Of a DNA stretch of 64,000 bases, positions 44,931 through 56,781 are shown in pieces. Under the pieces are notes generated by a model, which saw nothing but the letters and a program-made list of their open reading frames with translations, searched no databases and had not been told where the DNA came from. The position numbers and the translations under genes were made by a program. Position 1 is the stretch's first letter. Each line of letters starts with the position of its first letter. Source of the stretch: Pseudophaeomoniella oleicola (Eukaryota; Ascomycota; Eurotiomycetes; Phaeomoniellales; Phaeomoniellaceae); contig QWDQ01000075.1 of NCBI GenBank assembly GCA_003868215.1, positions 39,345 to 103,344 of the forward strand, read 5' to 3'.

Positions 44931-46548
44931 GCCTTTCTCCACGTCAGATCTAACATGGGGATGCCATTCCTACTAAATGATTGGGCAATGTGTTATTAAC
45001 CGAAATGAAGCTTCTTATTGTCATTTCTGGGAAAACGTCTTTCTGCTCAACCCCGCTCGCTCTAGTGTCGGGAATCGCGGTAACATGGTTTTCTGGGGGC
45101 ACAGATCTCTCTAGGGAAATACCCGCGTTTTCAGATCTTCGTGTGTTGACTTCATGTGTCCCTCCGTCGATTCCTCAGGTACAAGACATGGCACATTCAA
45201 GGTACTTGAGAGAACGGGTCAAAATGCTACTTTATCTCTCTAATCGTGCTGTCCGAGTATGCGAGCACCCGGTAAGACTAATACAGTTCATTGACGAGGT
45301 CGAGTCGTCATGCTGAGATTCATTCCCATGTGACCGCTTGTCCATCTGAGTCTACTGACACCGTCAATCTAAGGAGTCCTCCCTACCTAGATCCAAAGGT
45401 TCTTCTACTACGGCCTTTGCGTCTGATTTCAAGCTTCTTGTACAATGTCTCTTTTGCACCTTCATCTGCAGGTCCCATGATACAACTCTCGGCGAATTTA
45501 CACCTCTCGGCGAGTTAACAGCTTGAACAAGGGTTCGCACGAAGACAAGACCTCGGCTGTGGCCATTGGTATTGTATCTTCACCTAGTGTACACAACTAG
45601 GTATAGAAAGCGTCACGACCGTCTGAACTCTGATGGTCGAATTTCAAGGACGGAGACATTCTTTCACTTTTCCAAGACCTTACACACAGATGACTTCTAG
45701 TTGTTCTGCACCCGCGGAGTGGTTCGAGATCCCTATAAAAGGCATATTTTACCACCCAACTGAGGCAGTACGTACATCCTTGATCAATTCCACCTCGCCT
45801 GTGGTAGCACGTCGGCAGGGGAAAGCCACTAAGCCACTGCCGCTAAACACACCCGGTCTTCAGCATGTGGTGTTTTCGATGTGTCCCTCATCGAAGACTC
45901 GACGATGTTTACTACTACGGTATCTTTCTGAAATACATGCACATCATTACCCCATATAGCTAAGTCAGACTGACCCCCTCTCTCGGGACCCCAGAACCGT
46001 TTCCCTCCCTCTAAAAGATCACCTGCCAGGCTGCCTATTTCCTCCAATGACAGAACAATATGCGTTACGCCGGAAACTCTACCGTCATCGATCAAGGTCA
46101 GTGTGGAGAGCATGGAAAGAAACAAGGATTTGGGCCTCCTAGTACAGTACAGTACAGCAACCACTCTGACATTGAAGTGTTTGGCCGAGTCTCCAGAGTC
46201 TTTCGTTACCATTCCCTCTTTCTCATTCCCGAAATAGGCGGAATGCAAATGGATTGGCTAGTGACCAGATCGGATAGACAGACAGCCAGGCGGATGGGCG
46301 AGCGGGGGAACGCAACGGATATAGTCGTTGGTAGAAAGAAGGGATCGGGTATATATGTATAGCATATATATACTACGCCCGCAGCGCCTGCATAGGTAAG
46401 TGAGGCACATCGGAGGCGCACCGTCATAGAGACAGGCATATCTCCATTGGGTCTGTTTGTATTCCATTGGCAACGTCGCCATCCTTGTCGCCCTTACGCG
46501 ACCTCTTACACCCCCAAACGGACCCGTGAAAAGCAACAGACACTCAGA
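44931..46548. other. Region with fragmentary coding-like pieces and GH93 promoter
   Basis: Minus-strand pieces near 45050-45230 (for example VPEESTEGHMKSTHEDLKTR, then an in-frame stop) resemble decayed coding sequence, possibly the 5' part of the damaged gene beyond. A 139-codon minus-strand frame at 45829-46248 contains VSGVTHIVLSLEEIGSLAGD but has no supported start or homologue. GTACAGTACAGTACAG lies near 46142, and a TATATA-rich stretch near 46350-46370 precedes the GH93 gene by about 180 bases. Confidence 0.35.
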
Positions 46549-48166
46549 ATGCCGTCCTTCACCTACTTACTCAACACCATATTCACAGCCACCGGTCTCT
46601 ACGCATCCCTCGCAACATGTCTCCCCCAACCCGTCGCCCACGAGGCTAGTTTCCTGCCGACTCGCAATGGTGAGCTCTGGACCACCCTCCACAATGTCAC
46701 GGTTTTTAGGCCCGGAGCAAACTACACGAGTCCGAGGACGTTGTATGCTAGGACGGAAAGAATTGGGGATACGCTTTTGGCCACATGGGAGAATTGTATG
46801 TTTTTCTTGTGCGCTCTTGGTCTCTCCTATGAGACTCTTCAGATATCTGCCTCTCTTGTACTATCCTGCATTGCATTACCGGATGTCCCTACATTCCTGA
46901 TGTCGTTCACCAGTTGGTCTCCTGGTGCGAGATGGTCTTACATGCCTCTCCAACGCCATGCCCTATATTGCAGCTGCCCACCTCCCCTTTGTGGATCTAT
47001 GAAACCATCCAATTCTCTCTGAAAACCAGACGCCCTCAAACTAAAAAGAGAAGAGGAACATCATTCTAACATCTCATGCCCTCCTTCACAGACTCTCCCG
47101 AACCACCTCCCGTCTCCTTTCCCATTTACCAATCCCGCGACGGAGGCAAACACTGGACGCACCTCTCCTCCGTCCTCGACACCAAAAACCACTATGGCAA
47201 CCGTTACCAGCCCTTCCTCTATCTGCTGCCGGAGCCGGTCGGTGACTACCCGGCGGGTACGCTGCTGTTGGCCGGGAACAGCATTCCGACAGATCTATCG
47301 AGTACGCAGATCAATGTCTACGCGAGTCGGGATCAGGGGGTGAGCTGGGAGTTTGTGAGCACCGTGGCAAGCGGAGGGGCGGCAGAACCAGATAATGGGT
47401 AAGTGAAGTTGTGGTCCATATTGCCCCCCCGCCCACCCCCCAAGATCCATTTTCTTCCTCCTTCCAACAACAACGACAAGATCACCACTAACTCTTTTTT
47501 CTTCCCTTCCCCTCCACCAGAATCCCCGCAGTCTGGGAACCATTCCTCCTGTACCACAACTCCCACCTAATAATCTACTACTCCGACCAACGCGACCCCC
47601 TCTACGGCCAGAAACTCGTCCACCAAACCACCTCCGACCTCCTCACCTGGACCCCTCTCGTCGACGACGTCCACTACCCCGTCTACACCGCCCGCCCCGG
47701 TATGACGACCGTCGCCCGCCTACCCACGGGGTCCTTCATCATGACATACGAATACGGCGGCGGCCCCACAGTCGCGAACAGCAGCTCCTACGAGTTCCCC
47801 GTCTACTACCGCATCAGCGCCGACCCGCTCTCCTTCCTCAACAGCACAGCCCACCCCCTCGTCGCCACCGACGGCACCCAACCCACCAGCTCCCCTTACA
47901 TCGTCTGGTCCCCCTTCACCGCCGCCGGAACCAACAACACGTCCAACGGAACCCTCGTCGTCAGCAGCGGCTCCCGCACCGAGCTCTTCACGAACACCCA
48001 ACTCGGTGACGTGAACAGTTGGATCCGCGTCGAGACGGGCATCAGATCGTCGTATTCGAGATCGTTGCGCGTGTTGCCGGATCCGAGTAAATTGTTGGTC
48101 GCCGGGGCGGGACTGTTGCCGCCGGCGAATAATACTTTTGTCGGCGTTGATGTTATTGAGATATAG
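46549..48166 (+). CDS. Secreted GH93-type exo-arabinanase (BNR/Asp-box fold)
   Basis: Three exons, 46549-46795, 47092-47398 and 47521-48166, with introns of 296 and 122 nt, give 399 residues. A signal peptide covers about residues 1-24. Sialidase-like beta-propeller features include Asp-boxes (YQSRDGGKHWTHL, YASRDQGVSWEF), EPDNGIPAVWEPFLLYH and SDQRDPLYGQKLVHQ...VDDVHYPVYTARPGM, a pattern I associate with GH93 exo-1,5-alpha-L-arabinanases, which release arabinobiose from pectin side chains. Some databases would call it only a BNR/sialidase-like protein. The first intron is unusually long for this genome. The gene converges on an XlnR/AraR-type regulator with 222 bases between stops, which supports a role in arabinan use. 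Confidence 0.8.
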
Positions 48167-48388
48167 GTCCCTAACCAAGTAACCAAGTAAGTACCTAGGT
48201 AGTTGCAATTGAGAAGATTACTAGTTCACTCTTTCTTTTGGGAAGGGGAGGCCCCGGCTGAAGATAGAGATGGAAGAGCAAATGATGGGAACAAAAATAG
48301 GCTGAACGGCTCTCTGTACATAGCTGCAATATACCTACCGAGTATCTATACGATTTGATATCTACATATCTTTCAGTCTACTATATAT

Positions 48389-51101
48389 TTACAGTGCAAG
48401 ACCCGTCCCACTCCTTGTCCAGCGGTACAGCGCCAGCACAGCCTTCCTCCGGAACGTCGACTCCTTTTGCGGCACGTACCGCCCTCGCGCCTGCGTAATC
48501 GCCGACCGCAGGATCTGCCTGTAATTCCTCTGGTACTCGGTGTCGAGCGTGCTCACACACGCTTCCGTAGCTCGTACGATGATCTCGCATGCATCAATGA
48601 TTTTTCGGTCGGCCTTAGTCGACAGGCGGTCGAGTATCAGGAGGAGCGGGAAACTGCCCTGCAGGAGCTGGATGCCGAGGAAAAAAGGCATGAAGCTGAG
48701 GTCCGGATCGAGGTCGAGGATGAGCTCGACTGCTGACGCGGCAGAGAGCGCATGGGCCATTGTTGAGGAGTATGCGGGGGAAGATAAGACGTAGTCAGCG
48801 TCATCGAAGAGGGTGCTGGGATCCCATTTGCCGACAAGGAGTATATGCAGGACCTGGGCCACATGGGTAGCATACGCCACGACTATCTTGGTGTGTAGTG
48901 TTGCCTGGTCTGCATCTTGCTCGATCGCATATCCTTGCGTATTTGCCTGTTCAAAGTACTTCAAACTGCTCTCGTACTGGTGCAAATGAGTCGTAATCTC
49001 TGCTTCAATCTTACGAGATTGCATAGGCTCATAGAAGAACTTCCCCATCAGAGGGTCATTTTTAAGATGATTGAGGTTGAGAATCTCGCCAGCGATCGTC
49101 ATAAGTGGCAAGAAAAAGCCATAAAAGCTGTGACCAGTGCACTGGAACGACGGATAGGTAGGCCGTTGGGTGTTCGCTGGGTCCATAAGGAAGCTCCCTG
49201 ACTGCCACGCAGCTTCATCCATTGGCAGAAGTAGATCCTCACATTCGGCGTCAAGCAAAGCCACAGCTCTATTGTAGCAAAGTGCAAGGTGTCGATCCTG
49301 TATGTAGAGAAGCCACCACGTTCGTCGTCTTTCTTCGTGATGCTCCTGATCCGTGGCCCCCTGTTGGGCGGGTGATCGAACGTTGTCAGATTGCTCAGAT
49401 CTAGTCTCCATGAATTCCATCAGACCCCGATCAAAATCAAAAGTCCCCAAACCAAAGAAAGGATCGGCGTCAAAATCGGGCATGGCATGCTTCATCGCGG
49501 CTGGCGATTGCACATCATCAGCGCTGGGAACTTTGGCGATCTCCTGGTTCAATCTCAATTCACGAGCCAGCGAAAATGCCGCGTGCCACCAGCGCATACT
49601 CGATGCTTTCTGTTCCGAAGCGCTCGTGATTGTGCCAATGTGAATGTAAGTCATCACATCATCTAAGGAGCCCTGGTTTTCTGTTGGGAGCAGCCTTTCC
49701 GGAACCGGACCGGCAGGGTTTTCACGCAATGCATCGGGAATCGAGTTGCACTGCTTTGAAGCCTCAGGCTTTCCATCAACTATCCGAGGCGCACAGCCTA
49801 GCTCAAAGTGAACTAAAGGCCGCAGGAGTTGTATGCACAAAGTACGGAGACGCTCGCACACATTACGGCGCTTCGAAGGAGACCAGGCAAGCAACTCAGG
49901 ATCTCCTCCTGTCTCGGCAGCCACCCACAACATGCTAGCCAGTAAAGCTGGCGTGCAAGGGCGGGGGTTGCTTGCGCTTAAGATCGAGCTTTTGCGAAAG
50001 AGATACACATGCAAATGGTGACACCTCGGATGCAACCTCACATTGAATGAGCTTGTGAAATACAGCTCAAGTAAGCTACACGCTTGTGAGGGTGTGATGA
50101 ACGTGCGGATGTACGGGAAGAGGGGTTTGAGCACGGGATATCGCTCCGTCGCTGGTAGTGTCCAATCCGTGGGAAACCGAAGAGCAGCTTGATCGGGAGG
50201 CAAGCCAGCTGACTGTGGTTCTGTCCCGGCAAAAGCTTCGGCATAGCCCTGTTGACTTGGTGAAAAGGCCTGCGATGGAGCTTGATTTATGATTGACGGG
50301 TGCATAGGTTGGCTTGGGATGCCATTGGGAGCTTGAATTGTCGCACTTGAATCTAAAATAGATAGGTCAGTCCAATTGTGCCGTGCTCGTTATGTCTCGG
50401 TGCCTCGGGACGTACCGAGCATATTTGAGCCATGGCTACCCCATCGCTTCACTTCATTTGGAGGGTAAGAGGTGTCAACTGAATTGCGCCAGTCGGCCCC
50501 ATTCATGCTTTCGTTGGTTTGAAACTCGATTGTAGATGGTCGCCGAACGCTAGTCTCGCTGATGCTGTGAGTTCTCACATGCTGAATTGAGTTCTCGACT
50601 TCCGCGGACTCTGTCGACGGGGTCCAGGTTGTAGTTTCGCTACTCGTAGCCGTCGTCGCTTCTTTCGGCGCCGCAAAACGGACAGTAAATGGAACCGATG
50701 TCTGCGTGCTCATCGATGACGGAGGTTTCCCTACTGCCTGTGAGCCGCTGAACATTCCCCTCAGAAGTACAGCCATAGGTACCTCTTTTCTTCACCTCTC
50801 TATCATACCGACATGCCGCAGGGTCCTGGCATCGTTGACAAGGCTGCTCACCTAGAAGATGTCAAATAGGTATACATCCTAGTATATACGTGCTCAACCC
50901 GGATAAAAACATACCATTGCATTTCATCCGGCGGTTATTACAGGCATCGCAAGCCCGCAAGATACGCTTCCTCTTCAACCGACCGCCGTTCTGTCCATTC
51001 TCTTCGTTCGACAGCAGTTGCGGATCCTGGGATTTGGTATCCCAACTGTGATTGGTAGGCTGTATAGTCTGCGCTGCCTGCTCCATCGCGGTGAAAGACA
51101 T
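48389..51101 (-). CDS. XlnR/AraR-family Zn2Cys6 transcriptional activator
   Basis: Four exons, 51101-50915, 50851-50783, 50733-50416 and 50352-48389, totalling 845 residues. The zinc cluster spans the first intron: RACDACNNRRMKCNG then EQPCQRCQDPAACRYDREVKKR. The regulatory middle domain contains RWWHAAFSLARELRLN and ERRRTWWLLYIQDRHLALCYNR. The C-terminus AHALSAASAVELILDLDPDL, then SFMPFFLGIQLLQGSF and, at the very end, LYRWTRSGTGLAL, is the hallmark of XlnR/Xyr1 and its arabinose-responding paralogue AraR. These activate xylanase, arabinanase and pentose-catabolism genes. The zinc cluster differs from canonical XlnR (CDQCNQLRTKC), and the GH93 neighbour makes an AraR-like role attractive, but I cannot separate the two. 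Exon 2 is only 69 nt. Confidence 0.88.
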
Positions 51102-52469
51102 GATCACACAGGAAACCTTGACAGACTCGCGGCGCACTCTGGATAGTAACGGTGATATGATCTACCCATGGGACGGGACGATCAATTCAGCCGTTCCTGC
51201 CGGGGGTAGAGTCGTTAATAAGATCAATGCGGATCTTCGCAAGTAGGGTAGATTCGATAAATTCCACTTGACGTGTACGGCGCATTATTCAGTAGAACTG
51301 TATGGAAAGAGGGAGGTAGTAGTAATAGGTAGTAATGGTAGTCTCGTGAACTCATCAGAATAGAAAACCGCCACAAGAGAAAGTGAATGGGTTAGAATAT
51401 GCAACTAGTACCGTCACATCGTGACCACGAGGACGCTCCGTGCGACAAAGTCCGTGCCATTGACTGCGGGGTAGGGTTCAACAGTAAGTTTACGAGGCCC
51501 CCCGGGGGATGTGGGATAGAAACGTTCTCCGTCTGTTACCTACCGAAGTAATTACCTAAGGTACTAACTCTAAGCGACTTACTAAATTACTGGCAGTACC
51601 AAGCCTGTAAGGTGCGTGTTAAGGAACCCAAGGTAATTTAATTACCTAGTACCTTACCTAGGAACTACATAGTAAAGGGCTCAATCAGTATCAGATACAC
51701 TAACACATCGTTCTACTGTAATATTGTGTACGATACCGTTTTATTCATACGGAGCATGACCTAGTGCTTTCCTACTACTAGTATCTACCTACCTACCTTT
51801 AGGTATCTACTTAGGCACTTACTACTATCTTAGGTAACTATCTACCTAAGGTCACAGTAAGTAAATACTCCGTAATCCACGAAAAGAAAAACACCCGCAG
51901 AACTGCCGGACAAATCTCTTCTTCAGGATAGTAGTAGTGAAAAGACAACCTGTAAGCGAGCAAGAATAGATAGACAAAGCTGATAGTGTATATCCAATTA
52001 CAGAACTGACGTACCACCGATCACCGGCATGGAGGGAGAGACTTTCACCGAGGCGCGTCCGGGGACGTAGTGTTATCAAGTAGCACCTCATTACTGTAAG
52101 AAGTAGGTACTCATTTACTCTGTTGATGTTGTGATCTATTTCGAAAATCCCCCAATGAGTGTATATAAGTATGCAGGGTGGGATAACGCAAGGTACAGAT
52201 ATGTATAATCAGTAGGTTCTCACCGGCGAAATAGAATAAGTAATTACATAGTACGAAGAAGAGTTGTCCCATGTACCTATGGAGGTATTTCTACATGTAC
52301 TAGGAAGATGCTACATAGAAGGAACAGCTCATGTAGAATTGCGGTCGCCGGCTAGGAAGAAATGTTCCCAGCCATGACCACCGTGGGATCTTCTGCTGGG
52401 CGTCTCTCCGAAGAACTTCAGTAATGTTTCGCAAAAGAAATGCCTGCTGTAAGGAACTCGAAGGGCTCT
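51102..52469. promoter_or_regulatory. Long upstream region of the XlnR/AraR-type gene
   Basis: No gene is seen in 1.37 kb. From 51530 to 51860 the sequence is densely packed with short elements of the TACCTAAGGTA/CTTAGGTA/TACCTAGGTA type in both orientations. Long 5' regions are common for such regulators. Confidence 0.45.
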
Positions 52470-54132
52470 TCAATGGCCAGGCATACCGCGAGCGGTAGCG
52501 GCTTCGAGATGCTTGCTTCCTCCTACTTTTTCGCTCTCGATCGTTCCCACACGTTGCTCCAAATCGTGAGGTGTATAGATGCTCTTGGATTTGCCTGCTA
52601 CAAAAACAGGGGCGGTGCGGAAGAGCTCGTTCATCTCCTCTAGAGGACTGTATCGTTGGTCAGCTTCCATACTTCATAAAATTCAAGGAACTGGCAGGGG
52701 ACAGATTGTGCTTACATCCTCTTCGTCTCCGGCAAGAAAACCCAGAAGAACAACGCATTCGTAAAGTTGCAGATGACAAAGGTATAGTAGTACTGGTATC
52801 CGACAGAGCTCATTGCAATGGGCGTCACTTGGCCGATCATGGTGTTGAAGGCGAAGCTCGTCATTGTGGCTATACTTACACCCTTTGAACGCGTATGAGT
52901 GTCGAAGATTTCCGCGGGAATGATCCAAGACAAGGGGCCACATGTAGCCGAGAAGCTGAAGTTATAGACCCAGGTCATGATGATGAATCCCCAATGGGCA
53001 CCTGTATTTTTCGATGTGGGTGGGAACTTTGCCAACAAGATGGTCGCTACGATAAAGGTGACGCAGTTACCAAGGTTGCCCCAAATGAGCGTCCATCTAC
53101 GTCCAAATCGATCAATGAACGCCATGCAAAGCGCCTGTGCGATCAGGGCAATGATGGAGTTGATGGCCTGATACTTCAACGTGTCGTTGGCTGAGATACC
53201 GATTTGACCGTAGATAGTGACCGAGTAGTACTGGATGGCCGATACACCAGTCATTTGCACCGACGCTTGAAGGGCCATGGCAAGGAAGAGTCGCCGGAAA
53301 GTAGACTTGTTATTGACCAACTCAACATAGGACTTGGCCTCATGTTCGTGTTCATATGAGATACTTTCCTGAATTTGCTCGAACTCTGCGAGAACCCATG
53401 GATCATGCTGGTCGCCATGCGCATGTAACTTCGCCAAGGTGAAGAGACCCTCGTCTGCCTTGCCATGGTCGATGAGCCAACGTGGGGACTCCGGGAACAG
53501 GAAGATAAGAGAGCCAAGTACGACGGCTGGGAGCATCTGAAGACCCAGTGGAATCCTCCATTGAGCGTTATCATCGGCAGAAAAGTGGATGTATGTTCCA
53601 TAGCTGACCCAGCTGGCTACGAGGGAGCCGACTCCCAACATGAATTGCTGGAGCGCTGTCACTGTGCCTCGGATTGATGGATGAGCCAATTCGGCCTGAT
53701 AGAGCGGGATCACCATCGTGAGCATGCCAACACCGATTCCGGCGAAGAATCGTCCAGCGTGAAGATACGCGAGGGTCGGAGCACCGGTTTGCAGACCCCC
53801 TCCAAGTAGAAAGACGATACATCCGCACAAGATGGTCACCCGTCTTCCAAGAAAGTCCCCGGAAGGACCGCCAAATAGGGCACCGAAGAAGGCGCCAGCT
53901 GTAAACAAAGATACCACAACACCGCTGTGGATTACGTTAGTGACTAAATCATCAGGATTATCATTTGAGTGACATACGTCTGCGTCGAGGTAGGATTGTG
54001 GAATTGTTTCATGAAGCTTCCACTAGCAATGACCTCGGCGATGACACCGAGATCATATCCATAGAGGAAAGAGCCAAAACTGGCGAAGACTCCGATGAGG
54101 AACTGGTAGACCTTTGGCTTTAACAACCCCAT
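52470..54132 (-). CDS. MFS sugar transporter (SP family)
   Basis: Three exons, 54132-53978, 53924-52716 and 52647-52470, give 513 residues. Introns of 53 and 68 nt restore the family sequence at STQTGVVVSLFTAGAF and at LPETKRIPLEEMNELF. Sugar-porter motifs are all present: YGYDLGVIAEV in helix 1, GDFLGRR after helix 2, GRFFAGIGVGMLTMVIPLYQ, PESPRWL at the end of the first half, QxxGVSAIQYY in helix 7, and PETK at the end of helix 12. About 12 membrane helices are expected at the plasma membrane. The sugar is not predictable from sequence; pentoses, galacturonate, quinate and disaccharides are all possible within this family. Confidence 0.93.
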
Positions 54133-55330
54133 GTTGATTGCGATGGTGTCTGAGAGCCGCCCAAAGCTGAAGATAAACAGATGTAAAGAGAGATTGAAGA
54201 GGTATTGACGAAAAGAGAAACGACGTTGAAGGATATCAGAGATATAAGATACCAGCAGACGGGTCGATCGGCAAAACAACCACGAGGGCCAGGATCAGAT
54301 TGGGCAATGCTATGTCGGCTGCATGAGGTTTCCATATCAATGTGTCACATGCACGAACTCGGAATGGGACGATCTGACTGGCGGGAAAATACTAAGGATC
54401 GAGGAACCGGGGGACTGATGGAGCAAATGGAGGAGGATGGACTAGGTACGACGTAGTACAACTTAGACGAGATTGGGGAAATGGGGATACGCCATTGATA
54501 TCGCCGCCTCCATGGAGAAAGGCCTGGCTCGCTGGGTTAAGTGAGAGCAGACCAAGTCAGGTCAAGTGCAAAGTGCAGCATGGGTATGAGTATGGGGTCA
54601 GCCGTCCTCGCCGCCACGATGAATGGTGTCCTAATAAACGAGGTGCGGGGGGAGAGGGAGAAGGGAGTCGTGGAATGGTTGGGGTTTACTGGAGTGTCGG
54701 GGAACAAGACCCTCCTAAACTGGATGAAGCATAGTTGTATATCCATAAAAACAATTCAGACGAGCAGGTCTGAGCAGGTCTGAGCAGGTCTAACTACTGC
54801 CGTCAATGAACGGCGTCATCGCCTCGGCTTCTCCCTTCAAAATACCCGCACATATCAAACACTTTTCCTTTTCGAGACTTTTATTACCCGCGTTGCTTTC
54901 GACTCAATTCCACTCTCTGTGTAAACAATCAGTCATATGCTTACCTACCTATACCTTACCTATGCGACTTAGTACTGTCGCGTACACGTCAATGTAATGG
55001 ACAGTGTCTGGAGGATTCTGGTCTGAATGTTAGCAGGAGAGGAGAATCGGATTATGGTGTCAATTTTGATATATTCAGCAGCGTAGAACCTATCTTCGCA
55101 TATTGGAAACAAAGTCTATCATATGAGAGAGAGTGCCAACAAAAAGGAGCGTAAGAATCATGATCATGTCCCATTTCCATATTGCATGCACCCGTGTCCC
55201 GTACCCTCATGTATACACAAAATCCATTAAATGTTGACTCCCGCTCAGAGAACGCCTACCCAGATGATCCTCTGATCCTAGACCAATAATTTGCAAAATA
55301 TACCACTCTGGCTTTTTCCAATCCTGACGA
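54133..55330. other. Intergenic, sugar transporter promoter and CFEM-like gene 3' flank
   Basis: A perfect 10-bp direct repeat GAGCAGGTCT occurs three times at about 54763-54791. GTACGACGTAGTAC lies near 54447. No gene is supported. Confidence 0.45.
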
Positions 55331-56038
55331 TTATATCATCATGGCAATGGCTCCCGCACCCACACCAATAAGAACAGCAAACACTTGGGGATTTCTTGAG
55401 ACAGCGGCGCCGGTGTACGTAGCTGCCGTCGTCGTTGACGCTGCCGTGGAACTTGACGCTGCTGCGGAGCTCGAAAAATACGATGTCGCAGCTGCTGAGT
55501 AGCTCTCTACGCTTGTGCTAGATGAGGCAGCCGCTTCGGTGGTCTGACTGCTCAGCGTCGGCCTAACATATGTGTATGTGCCTGCGATGATAGGGCTTAT
55601 GGTTGGCGCACCAGTGCCAGTGGGGTAGACGGTGGTGGCGTTGCCCGCGAGGAGGGTACTATATTGCGCTGAAGGGGCCCCGATTGGTTGGAATGTGAAT
55701 GGAGCACTGGAAGTTGAAGAAGTGGACATGCAGGCAAACTGAGTGGTCGTGACCGTCACTGCTGCCGAGGTGCCGTTGGTGGAATTGCCGCTGGTGGTGC
55801 CGTTAAGGTAGGTACACAATGTCGAGAAGGGAATGGTGACAGCCTCTGTAGAAGTGTTGCTGGTTGAGCACGCTTCGGAAATGCACGCTAGAGTTGAGGG
55901 AGTACAGAGAGATTGGTAGGTAGCGGCAGGAGCAAAATCGAGGCAGGACTGCACGCAGATAGGGATCTGAGCCGTCGCACAGGATATCAAGGATATGATG
56001 GTCAATGAGCGAGTAATGAAGGAAGCTTTCGAAACCAT
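55331..56038 (-). CDS. Secreted GPI-anchored CFEM-like cell-wall protein
   Basis: A 235-residue single-exon protein. It has an N-terminal signal peptide (about residues 1-23, ending ATA), then a short Cys-rich domain (IPICVQSCLDFAPAATYQSL, then C-x6-C-x4-C and a later C) that resembles a CFEM fold but shows fewer of the eight cysteines than a classical one. A Ser/Thr/Ala-rich stalk follows, then a C-terminal hydrophobic tail (VFAVLIGVGAGAIAMMI) preceded by small residues, as required for GPI anchoring. Such proteins act at the cell surface in haem binding, adhesion or wall structure; the exact role here is unknown. Confidence 0.75.
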   Translation of the reverse strand: MVSKASFITRSLTIISLISCATAQIPICVQSCLDFAPAATYQSLCTPSTLACISEACSTSNTSTEAVTIPFSTLCTYLNGTTSGNSTNGTSAAVTVTTTQFACMSTSSTSSAPFTFQPIGAPSAQYSTLLAGNATTVYPTGTGAPTISPIIAGTYTYVRPTLSSQTTEAAASSSTSVESYSAAATSYFSSSAAASSSTAASTTTAATYTGAAVSRNPQVFAVLIGVGAGAIAMMI

Positions 56039-56781
56039 GTTGATTGCCGGTGGTCAATGGCTAGAGGAGATTGCAAGTTCTGGGGAGAGACCTTCGGGAC
56101 GATGTGCGGTAAAATAGCAAGGTACGGAGATACCAAAATGTTGGGAATTGGTAACTGGTAGTAGAGTTGGTGGCATACAAGCTCAGTGGCCATAGCAAGA
56201 AGGGGGCCTATATAGTAGTCGTTCGGACAGACGATAGACAATCTAAGTATATGGGCTGGTACAGCGGATCTCCCCCACCACCTTGAGAAACGAGCACGAA
56301 CCAGCCCATGCCGCACGAGGATCGCGGGATGGTTGGCACTTTCCACCTGCCTAGACTCGCATATGAACCATGAAGCAATCCATCTGTCGACTTTCCCTAG
56401 ATATGAAAAATATGCCGCCATCTCCAGGAATGTGGAGTCAAGGTTAGAGCCGCTGTCCCTTTGCCTGATTGGGAGTGAAGTACCCTTACTAAGCGTCATG
56501 GAGACCTAGTGACCGTTAGGAATGTTGCTAGAAGATCGACCGACCATGTCATTTTGGCTGCGCCATTGAAAAGAAGTAGGTAATACATCATGGTGGCTGG
56601 ATAATATATCTTAATATTTCAAAAAATAACTCTGACCTTTTCATCGCGGCAACGCCAGCCACTCGATCATGACCACATTGAATCAGCGCCTCGAACTCCA
56701 TGCTGACATGCTCGTCGGAGTGGTTCAATTGTTAACCGCAGTAATGACACCATTGGCTTGCCATAGAATGATGTCGTCAAC
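56039..56781. other. Intergenic, promoter of the CFEM-like gene
   Basis: The minus strand is open for 165 codons (56002-56499), overlapping the CFEM-like start; the sequence shows no domain and the stretch probably contains the 5' untranslated region and promoter. Confidence 0.4.

Noticed and set aside
56002-56499. 165-codon minus-strand frame upstream of the CFEM-like gene
   Set aside because: It overlaps the CFEM-like start in another frame and lies in its presumed promoter and leader; sequence is not protein-like.
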